From Erodium maritimum (lineage: Eukaryota; Streptophyta; Magnoliopsida; Geraniales; Geraniaceae), in NCBI GenBank assembly GCA_963921825.1, contig OY997594.1, forward strand, positions 38,062,557 through 38,126,556: 64,000 nucleotides of DNA, written 5' to 3'. The notes beneath the pieces were generated by a model that ran no database searches, was not told the origin of the DNA, and saw nothing but the letters and a program-made list of their open reading frames with translations. Of this stretch, positions 55,678-64,000 are shown one piece after another (position 1 is the stretch's first letter; each line of letters begins with the position of its first letter). Both the position numbers and the translations under genes were made by a program.

Positions 55678-56479
55678 ATGGAGGACACGAACAATATTAT
55701 CAGGGAAAACATGATATCGGACAAAAGAGCTAGGCTTGCTGCTTAAAGGGTTGCTACTGAAAGAGTCAGACTTGCTGCTCAAACAGGAACTCGTACATCT
55801 TATGGAGCGACCTCCATGCACGATCCGAAGTATCACGCAAAGATTTATGTGTAGTGGCTTAAAGATAACTCTAAGTGCGAGTTCGAAGACTAAATGCTCT
55901 AGTTCTTTTATTTTTATTTAACGGATGTTTGATTTATGACTTAATTAAGTTTGAATTTGTATTGTAATTTTTATGATTTGGTCTTGATCATGCACACTAC
56001 TTTTTCTAAATGCTACCTACGTATGTTTTGACTTAATTTGAGGATTGGTATAATTATATGTGTATGTTGTTTGAGTTGCGTAAACATGTATATGTTTGTG
56101 ACAGGATGGAACCAGGTCTTGATCCTTGCCTCGAGCATAGGTGGCGTCGACGAGAAAATGCAAGAACAGTAGTACCAATACCCGGTCCACTAAGAGCCAA
56201 CCCATTAGTAGACCCATCGTGGGTGTAAAAGTACAACCAACTACTCGCGGAAGCACATCAACGCTTGGACTATATTGAGCGTCTGATGCGCGATAAAGGT
56301 GATGACCTTCCTCCACCCCCTGATGGTATATCCGCGAGGCAGAGGCCTCCTTGGTTAAACCAGGATCAGGATGGCCTTCAACCCGTCGAAGAGCCTGCGT
56401 GGTTTAAGCGTTATGTAGAATGGATGGAAAAGAACAAAGAAATGGAAGAGCGTATTATCAACAGTCTACTTGCAGCTTA
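55678..56479 (+). pseudogene. Unrecognised two-part coding region, interrupted
   Basis: A short frame from 55678 (MEDTNNIIRENMISDKRARL) stops early. A second part from 56104 (MEPGLDPCLEHRWRRRENAR) follows a TGTGACAG acceptor-like site, with one in-frame TAA at 56227, then continues to 56479 (LDYIERLMRDKGDDLPPPP ... FKRYVEWMEKNKEMEERIIN). The C-terminal part is charged and likely helical. I do not recognise the family. It lies convergent to the GRF gene and next to a minisatellite, so an element-encoded protein is as likely as a host gene. Confidence 0.4.
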
Positions 56480-56703
56480 AATGTATTATGCTTTATGTAC
56501 TTAATGTTGTTGAACTTATAACATGTTTAGCATTTCGAATGCACTATCTATCTACGAGATTATGATATTAGTACATAAACTAACTTATTCATACACAAAG
56601 GTTAGCAAATAACATAACAACAATGCATTACAAGATTAGATAAACTATGTTCGATAATGTCAGCTACTTCCACCTTTGTACCATGCCTTACAATGGTTCA
56701 ACC

Positions 56704-57183
56704 TCAAAGATACATCAACTGTTTGTTCCCACCTACGTTCCCATATCCACTAAACGTACGTTCTAATATTACATAACAGAGTATCACAATAATAACCAAC
56801 AACACTGTACCATAATTACGGTTCCATGTTATGTTCTTCACCAAGACCACGCTCTTGCGTTCTTCTTTCCTCAGATCACCTTCCAAGCTTTCAATTATAT
56901 CACACAATTCATGCAACACTATTTCCCCCTACTATGAATTTCCGAAGGCAAATCAACCCATTTGAAAAATCCACACTTTCGACCAGTCTGCAAATATGCA
57001 TTACCAAAGAATTAACATATTGCTAATCAATCCAATGAATGAATGAAATTATGTGTACTTACATGAAAATTCTCACAACCAAGAAACCTCCTACCAGGAT
57101 TTTCTCTAGAGAACGACATTCGAAGTGGAGCAGGTACTCCACAATAACAACGCACAATTGCTTCATTATCTATTCTTCCACCC
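56704..57183 (-). pseudogene. GRF zinc-finger protein, frameshifted
   Basis: Exon 57183-57063 reads GRIDNEAIVRCYCGVPAPLR then MSFSRENPGRRFLGCENFH and ends at GTAAGT. The next exon begins at 56987 after a TTTGCAG acceptor with TGRKCGFFKWVDLP. Together they form the GRF zinc finger (C-x-C-G, NPGRRF-x-x-C, C-x-FF-x-W-x-D). After SRG a G run of five appears to have slipped: the frame meets a stop, while the next frame continues EIVLHELCDIIESLEGDLRK into a coiled-coil region and a membrane segment (YGTVLLVIIVILCYVIL), ending at 56704. This GRF, coiled coil, TM plan is common in plant genomes and often duplicated with transposons. The start codon upstream was not found. Confidence 0.75.
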
Positions 57184-57189
57184 TAACAA

Positions 57190-58600
57190 TATAAGATAAA
57201 CTTTATGGAGTTAATCACACTTGATTTCATACGTAACCACATTAAAAAAAATTGGTTAGCAAAATTATTCAAACAAATTATTATTCAGCATATTATTATT
57301 CAGTAAATTTATTCAGCAAATTATTATTCAACAAATTCATTATATATGATAGCTGAATTGAAAATCATGTAAACACAATAACTCTCAGAGAAACAAGAAC
57401 AAACCAAAACCGAAGCTACACTCCACGAACTTGCATTTTAGTATAACATGTTTTTTTACTAACCTCATACACACACATCATTTGTTCCTAACACACACTA
57501 ACATCATGTTAACCCTGAATATACACACAAATAAAATTTCTGAAACATCACTTTTTTCAAATTCAGAAATCCCCTAAATTGTAGTCTTGAAAAAATTGAT
57601 AATCTGATTAGTCAATGCATATAATTATGAAGGCTTACATTTCAGTCCATCTAAATTAATCTTTATCCTTAAAACCCTTAAGTTCATAAATACACAATAA
57701 TCTTATTATTTAGATGATGAAACCCCTACGTCCTTATATCCCTAAATACCTAAATCACTAAAAGTTCCTACTTCCTATTTCCTAGATTTTCAAGACTGAA
57801 ATTCGATTTTCAAGACTGAAATTCCACAAATCCTTAAATCCCTAAAACATTGTTTATTGTCGTGCTCTATATTTTTTTTATAAAACAACAAAGATATTGT
57901 GTACATACCATATTAAACTCCTCCTCTATGTCATTTATGGTCTTGTCCATGCTTTCCTCTGGCCGGTTTTAGGTATGTTTTCCTCCGGTCGAACTCCAGT
58001 CGACTTCTATCTCTCTCTACTTCTCCCCATCTCCACTTCTCCCTCTATGAACTTTTCTCTCCCTGGACTTCTCTCTCTTTGCTCAAAATGAAACGAAGTC
58101 TGAAATAAAGTCTGAGCTTAAAGGATGGTTCAAGAGCAAAGAGAGTGAGGGCATTCGTTGTATTTAGACATAATTTCGACCTCACGTGCCTCACTCGAAC
58201 CGTTTCCATCCATCAGAATGTTTTCTCTAACGTTTTTTGTCTCTATATGATAATATGGAAAAGGTGACAGCCATGAAATGATTTCAAGAAGTTAAAATGG
58301 AGAACGAAACCGAGGTTTTCCCTTGCATTTTATTACATTGAGTTATCATAACCGTACTTTGAAGTTTGAACCGATCATGTCGGCCGGTTGTTTGTGATAT
58401 CGAGTTTTAACCAATTCTGTCTAGTTCAATACACACTCTTTCAATTGTATTCGTTTTTTCTAACTCAATTTATTTGGCACTCGCCTACACATATTCTTCG
58501 TTTTTCTTTCCAGAGTTCAGTTTATTTCCCAGTCCTACACTCTTGGCTTCAAACACCTACCCATAGGATCAAATTTATTATCCCCCACAGGTTCTGATCA
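57190..58600. other. Region upstream of the GRF gene and 3' flank of the SRPP gene
   Basis: AT-rich to about 57890; 57900-58100 is CT-rich and on the minus strand could be a first exon or 5' untranslated region of the GRF gene (purine-rich GGGAGAAG words). Nothing further is supported. Confidence 0.35.
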
Positions 58601-58802
58601 TATGATATGATACAAGCACTTCACTTGCACAGACATACTATCATGTTAAGTAACAAACATGTACACAAAGATCAGATCGTCTGTATAAATGGTGCCAGCA
58701 ATCATAGGTTCCAACACAGTACGAGAGCTACTGCCAAATTCACAACAAGCATAAAAGGTTCGAAAATATTCAACAGAACACGAGGATGAAACAAAGCAGC
58801 CT

Positions 58803-60537
58803 CTACTCAGCAATGGCGGGACTTGATTCATTGCCGAACACCTTGGCAATCCTCTGTGTGGGGACCAAAGGCAGAAAGGAAGAGACTCTGTAGCCCTTCT
58901 CAGCTGAGCTGCGCACTGTGTCATTGTACTTCTCACTGTAGTAGGCTGCAGTTGGCACAACCACTTGAGCCACCTGTGGGAACAGAGGAAGCTTGTTGAG
59001 CTTGTGCCATGCTGAAACAACAGTTTGCTCAGCTATCGGCTCATATTTCGTGTAGAGCTCCTTTGCGGTTGGTTCGTACTTGGAGTACATGGATTTTGCA
59101 ATTCCTGAAGCAGTGTCCACCACTCCAGCACGCTTCACCTCCCGTGCCACATCAGGCGCCTTCCGTGCTGTGGAAAAGGCTTGTGATGAAACTTGCTTAA
59201 TCACTGGGGGCACACGACGGTCCAACTCATTCACAGACTTGTCCACCTGCATTCAATCCAATACCAAATATATATTTAGTTTTGTCATCGAAACAGGGTG
59301 AATAAGTGAAGTTACAAGCATGGAGTGCCTAGAATGATGTATAATTGGGGGTATTAGAACATGATCTTCAACCACTGAACTATTGGGCAGAGGAGCATTC
59401 TAACATCATAAAAACCTTTAACCTGTCTTTGAACTACGTGACATGGGCACTTAATGGAACATGTGTAAGATATTTTGACACTCCAATTCTCTATCTTAAT
59501 AACAGTGTTTGGAGAAGGCATCCCAATCGTCGTAAGAACATTTAACTTTTGACATACACCCTCCTTTAAACTAGGCATATGGTGGCATGTGGCACATTTG
59601 TGAAATGCACACACCAAGGCTCCACGTCAATATTTGATAAATTTAAATAGTTAACCAAGCAATATAAAAATAAAACTAATTGATAGATAGCCATTCTAAC
59701 ATCACAACCACGGACCTGACTTTGAACTAAACATCTGGTGACACGGTTACATCGTTAAAATATGTTCTTGACAGTACAACACTCAAATCCTCCACTTCTA
59801 TATTAGACATTATTATCCAAGCAATGCTAAAACGTAATAGCAAGTGAACATGATCTTCATTTGTTTCCAGACAAAAACAATATGTGCCAAGCTGATTGGT
59901 ATCATTATATGGCTCAGAATTAAATATATTTCAATTTAGCAAGTGGTATTTTGCATTGCACAATTCATAGAGAGTTTCAGCTGATTTGAGCACAAAACTT
60001 TAAAAAGACAGGGGAAGACAGTTACCTGGTTGTCTACATACTTGAGGAATTCAATTGGGACATCATGGAACTTGTCATAGAGGGGTCCAACCACAGTCTT
60101 GACAGTTCCCTCAATGGTCTCAACACCTGACCTCAAGGGTCCAGACTTCTCCTTGGCCTGGGAATAGAGGTTATAGAAGCACATCACCGAATGAATTGCA
60201 GCTACTTGAACAAACTCCAGATACTTCAACCTCTGTTCCTCCGTCATAGCCTTCAATTTGCATATGGAAACATCAATTTATTGCCCCAGATATGAGAATA
60301 TGTTACAAGCCAAAGAATTTAACAGAATAAATTTCCCGAAAGACTTCAAAGTGTAACCCAATCAACTTTCTCAGCAACCAAACAAGCAAAACAAGCAAGA
60401 AGCAAATCGAATTAAGAAGCGAAAATAATCGAAACCCTAGGCGAAAGCACGATCAATTAAATGAAAACGAAAGCAATCGAACAAAGCCAAAGAATCTTTA
60501 CCATGTGTTGCTGCGGCTCTGAAGCCTCTTGTGCCAT
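58803..60537 (-). CDS. REF/SRPP-like stress-related protein (lipid-droplet-associated type)
   Basis: Exons 60537-60502 (12 codons), 60250-60026 (75 codons) and 59246-58803 (147 codons plus stop), GT-AG introns, 234 aa. The rubber elongation factor domain fills the protein: [100 protein letters not shown] and [20 protein letters not shown]. Arabidopsis relatives (SRP1-3, also called LDAP) coat lipid droplets and promote growth and drought tolerance; in rubber plants the family coats rubber particles. The sequence is closest in my memory to At3g05500. No signal peptide or membrane segment. A TATA-like CCCTATTTAA lies about 95-105 bp upstream. No defect seen. Confidence 0.95.
59300..60020. repeat. 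Intron 2 of the SRPP-like gene with a diverged direct repeat
   Basis: CATTCTAACATCA...CTGACTTTGAACT-type sequence occurs at about 59395-59440 and 59690-59735. The copies are diverged and may be parts of an old element. Frames of 66-87 codons across this intron are chance. Confidence 0.4.
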
Positions 60538-60830
60538 AAGAATCCAAGGAAAAGGAAGCGAAATTGTGTTAGAGAGAAAACGAGGAGCAAATAGTGTGTA
60601 GATGGGAATAGGAGGCGATGTGGGTTTATGTTAAATAGGGGAAGGGGTTGGACGAATCTGGAAAAGCCGGCACGAGATTCGGGTGCGTAGCGACTAGCGA
60701 AACGCGTTGATTGAGATGGCGTCAACGTTGTCGTTGCTATTGGGAATGGTTACTTATGGAGTAAGTTTACTTCGGAGACTACTTTTCCTCTCGATAAATA
60801 TCAAGGGTTAATTATAATTGACTATTTAAG

Positions 60831-62560
60831 TTTTTTGTTTTTTTTTGACTTGAAGGTACAATTAGATTTCAATCTAACATAAGAAGTGGTTAGAGAAACA
60901 TTTGACCACAGTAAAAAAACTATTACAGTGTATTGAGGCCCGAAAGTCTTCTTCCCCATAGCTCAGTGACAAAAAAATCGATACAATCGGTATGTTGGAG
61001 TGCCATAAAGGTGAAAAAAAATTAAATAACAATGAAACCGTTGTCTGCTGCTCAAGGTCATGCCTAACTGTTACATATTTTGATGGCTGCTGCCGAACCT
61101 GCTGACACCAGCTTCCAAGGGAGGTAGAGCTCTAAACAGGGACCCCTCCTAGGGTCAGTCCCTATAACACTGAATCTTTTTCATTCCTCCATTCAGACCA
61201 TCTTTTCGGCCCGGTCTTGGTCATCCCGGGGTTCCCCAACAGAACCCCGTTTCACTCCCCCCACCTCCCTCTCAACTACTAGACTCAGCTTCAGCTCCAA
61301 GTCCAGTTTTATTTTTGTAAACAGCCAGGCGTGGGGTTTCGGCTGGACTTCCACTAACTGGTTGGCCGATCACCAAGTTCTTCCATCCTGGGTTACCGAC
61401 CCGCGGTTGGGAGACCCGAGAGATAATCCGGAGGAGGGTCCCCTTTCGGGGTGACTTGGCAGTCCATAGTTTGCCCAACATGGAAAACTATTGTCGGGCG
61501 AGAACCGACGGGCTCACCGGGAGGTACGGGACCTCAACCACCTCCTCTTACTCTTCTTCCAACGAGCATTCCGAGAGGCCATCCTGGATGTTGAGCAGGT
61601 TGGACTCTAGTGATACCGACTACCCCGGCGTCTTCGAGGTAGTCCCGATGTCCTTGGGTTTGAAAGCTTGACGGCGGTGGATCATTCCCGGTGGAAGAGA
61701 GAGGAGTGTCAGAATCACCGTCACTCAATCCCTATTGGGAACGATGAGCCCATCATAAAGAGCTTCCAACTCCTTCTATCCCTAATATACCCTCTCTGTA
61801 TCTACCATGGGAGCCTTCCTCCGAGCCGGATCCCGTATCAATGGAGGCGGCGGAATGATGAGTTTACACCACCCTAGCATAACTTGGGGGAAGTTAGGGT
61901 TGGGAGCAAGAGTGGGCGACTGATCCCAGGTCGAGAGGAGCTTCCCTTCTGTGCGGGAGACCCAGAAAAAGCGGCCGACCCCACAACCCCCGATCCCACC
62001 ACACTAGTCAGAAGAGTGCATGCCAGCATAGGCGGCGGAGGCCCCAACGATTGCAACGTGTCAGGAACTCGAGGTTTCGAAGGCAGTTGAGAAGTTGAAT
62101 CAATCGCTAGAGGCCGGGATAGAGACGAGGTGGGAGGGCTGACGGTTGGCGAGAAAAGCTTCGAAACCCTAACCTGACTTGAAGGAGACATTAGTGTTTT
62201 AGGCTTAATCAGATAGCCCGGTCGTGGCTTCATTAGTTGTTCGGAAGAACCCACGGCAAAGACCGGTGACGCCTCTGATGATGGAGTCGATACAGGGCCC
62301 GTGGAAGAAGGAGGGAGAGGCACCAAAGTTGTAGATGCCTTTTGTTTTTTCTTCCAGTTCTGTCTTGGATTGATAGGGGGCGCGACCTCCGAGGAGGGGC
62401 GTGGTGGTGGCACAGGTGGCGTGTGCATCACCACGTGGGGCTGTGATGGGATGTGACCAGCGGTGGAGGCAGTAGTCACATCGAAGACAGGGATAGAGAC
62501 CTCCATAGGTGAGGCTAGGGCTTCCTTAGGAAAAAGGAAATCACGCAAGTCGAGAGAGCA
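60831..62560 (-). mobile_element. LINE derivative with ORF1-type leader, copy A, internally deleted
   Basis: The T-tract at 60831-60846 marks the 3' A-tail on minus. The 5' part encodes a Pro/Ser-rich frame (62632-61874, 252 codons, of which the first about 25 read outside the element) and then the start of a DUF4283-type ORF1 (TMDCQVTPKGDPPPDYLSGL at about 61470-61410). After that point it diverges from copy B, as if the RNA-binding middle, endonuclease and RT had been deleted. It could not move by itself. Limits at the 5' end are approximate. Confidence 0.7.
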
Positions 62561-62567
62561 ATTTTTT

Positions 62568-62808
62568 GAGTGACTATCCTTACGTTTATGTGAATATCCT
62601 ATGTATATCTTGATGTTTTTTTTGTAACCCATGTTTACTTTTATCTTTCAAATTGTAATAATGTTACTCTTTAAGAGTTGATAGATAAAGGAAGATATTC
62701 GTTAAATATTGTTACATTTTGAAAGATAAAGGTAGGCATTCATTGGAAAAAAAAACATCAGAGTATGCATCGAATAATCGTGTAAACTTAAGGGTAGTTA
62801 TTTGTAAC
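62568..62808. mobile_element. MITE with about 95-bp inverted arms between the two LINE copies
   Basis: The left arm GACTATCCTTACGTTTATGT, CTTGATGTTTTTTTT, CTTTTATCTTTCAAATTGTA pairs with the inverted right arm AACTACCCTTAAGTTTACAC, CTGATGTTTTTTTT, CCTTTATCTTTCAAAATGTA. About 241 bp; no clean target duplication recognised. Confidence 0.8.
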
Positions 62809-62839
62809 TAACCAAAATATTAGTCTGATAGAAGAGAAC

Positions 62840-64000
62840 CACGGTGGGGTCTCATCTCCACCGATCCGATCGTTTCCCCCTAGTGTTTGTGCGCACTACC
62901 GGAGGGAGGCCGTGGGCGTGCACCCATAGTTGTAGGCGGTCCAGGGCCGGAAGCTCTTTAGCCATGGGATCCAGATCAGCCAGTAGGAGGGGACGACCGT
63001 TAAAACACCATGGCTCGTTCCTTTGAACCCGTAACTGTTCCTCCGCCGTGACCTTGATGACCAAACCCTCAGATGATTTCCCCAAGCCCGAGAGATAATC
63101 CGGAGGAGGGTCCCCTTTCAGGGTGACTTGGCAGTCCATAGTTTGCCCAACATGGAAAACTGTTGTCAGGCGAGGACCGACAGGCTCACCGGGAGGTACG
63201 GGACTTCAACCACCTCCTCTTACTCTTCTTCCAACGAGCATTCCGAGAGGCCATCCTGGATGTTGAGCAGGTTGGACTCTAGTGATACCGACTACCCCGG
63301 CGTCTTCGAGGTAGTCCCGGTGTCCTTGGGTTTGAAAGCTTGACGGCGGTGGATCATTCCCGGTGGAAGAGAGAGGAGTGTCGGAATCACCGTCACTCAA
63401 TCCCTATTGGGAACGATGAGCCCATCATAAAGAGCTTCCAACTCCTTCTGTCCCTAATCTACCCTCTCTGTATCTACCATGAGAGCCTTCCTCCGAGCCG
63501 GATCCCTTATCAATGGAAGCAGCGGAATGATGAGTTTCCACCACCCTAGCATAACTTGGGGGGAAGTTAGGGTTGGGAGCAAGAGTGGGCGACTGATCCC
63601 AGGTCGAGAGGAGCTGCCCTTCTGTGCGGGAGACCCAGACAAAGCGGCCGACCACACAACCCCCGATTCCACCGCACTAGTCTGAAGAGTGCATGCCAGC
63701 ATAGGCGACGGAGGCCCCAACGATTGCAACGTGTCAGGAACTCGAGGTTCCGAAGGCAGTTGAGAAGTTGAATCAATCGCTAGAGGCCGGGATAGAGACG
63801 AGGTGGGAGGGCTGACGGTTGGCGAGAAAAGCTTCGAAACCCTAACCTGACTTGAAGGAGACATTAGTGTTTTAGGCTTAATCAGATAGCCCGGTCGTGG
63901 CTTCATTAGTTGTTCGGAAGAACCCACGGCAAAGACCGGTGACGCCTCTGATGATGGAGTCGATACAGGGCCCGTGGAAGAAGGAGGGAGAGGCACCAAA
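62840..64000 (-). pseudogene. LINE ORF1 (DUF4283 domain), copy B, running off the window
   Basis: The frame 63139-62852 reads MDCQVTLKGDPPPDYLSGLG, QLRVQRNEPWCFNGRPLLLA, DLDPMAKELPALDRLQLWVH, AHGLPPVVRT: the DUF4283 domain of plant LINE ORF1, an RNA-binding protein. Upstream (63999-63454 minus) is the same Pro/Ser-rich leader as copy A. The two copies correspond base for base with an offset of 1672-1673 bp across about 900 bp, with few differences. The frames before and after 63200 are not continuous, so it is decayed. Confidence 0.85.

Larger units (their letters stand above)
61415..64000. repeat. Direct repeat with 1672-bp offset (LINE ORF1 copies A and B)
   Basis: CCCGAGAGATAATCCGGAGG is at 61415 and 63087; CATGGAAAACT is at 61480 and 63152; GTGGAAGAAGGAGGG is at 62301 and 63974. 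Similarity begins sharply at 61415/63087 and continues to the end of the window. Confidence 0.9.

Overview
This is nuclear DNA of a flowering plant, most likely a eudicot. The genes carry spliceosomal introns and plant-only families (NF-YB, a WRC plus JmjC protein, a REF/SRPP small stress protein, a DUF248-type methyltransferase). The intergenic DNA is a mosaic of Ty1/copia LTR elements, LINEs, MITEs and DNA-transposon remnants. The species cannot be named from sequence alone. There is no bacterial-type content, no CRISPR array and no tRNA or rRNA gene that I can recognise.

Four genes look intact, all on the minus strand: an NF-YB4-like histone-fold transcription factor (14532-14924, single exon); a type-II membrane protein with a class-I methyltransferase domain (25825-27237, coding region in one exon); a 13-exon JMJ24-like gene (40980-49031; the spliced reading frame closes exactly at 948 codons plus stop); and a 3-exon REF/SRPP-like gene (58803-60537, 234 aa). 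In Arabidopsis the best counterparts I recall are At1g09030 (NF-YB4), At3g05390, At1g09060 (JMJ24) and At3g05500, so the window probably contains two remembered neighbour pairs interleaved as one ancestral block. A broken GRF zinc-finger gene (56704-57183) and an unrecognised ORF (56104-56479) sit in a repeat-rich unit at 54.5-58.3 kb.

Layout: 1-3859, 3' part of a copia element (family A) with its 3' LTR. 4187-8761, a nearly full-length but mutated LINE with a 14-bp target duplication. 8887-12815, a short LINE derivative split by a 2976-bp solo LTR (TSD CAACC). 14161-14325, a LINE tail. 14.5-15 kb, the NF-YB gene. 16231-17742, eight identical 189-bp tandem units ending at a LINE-derivative insertion (17695-18921). 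18960-19297, a Mutator-type MITE with a 9-bp TSD. 20-21.2 kb, a possible Mutator transposase N-terminal remnant. 21.2-24.65 kb, copia LTRs on the minus strand. 25.8-28.3 kb, the methyltransferase gene. 28.7-30.1 kb, a PIF/Harbinger remnant. 30195-34380, a copia LTR containing a family-A solo LTR, which itself contains a LINE. 34392-36126, a run of TA-flanked inverted-repeat elements. 36127-38500, a copia gag and LTR on minus. 39.1-40.4 kb, old repeat. 40.7-49.4 kb, the JMJ24-like gene with inverted-repeat elements in introns 1 and 6. 50040-54478, a LINE scrap, a 5'-truncated family-A LTR and a gag. 54.76-55.67 kb, tandem and telomere-like repeats. 58.8-60.6 kb, the SRPP gene. 60.83-64 kb, two LINE ORF1 copies 1672 bp apart with a MITE between them.

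The four host genes do not form a pathway visible from sequence. The JMJ24-like protein is of interest because its Arabidopsis counterpart controls silencing of repeats, and here its own introns are loaded with transposable elements. Most other open frames are decayed element coding sequence or chance frames over low-complexity DNA.
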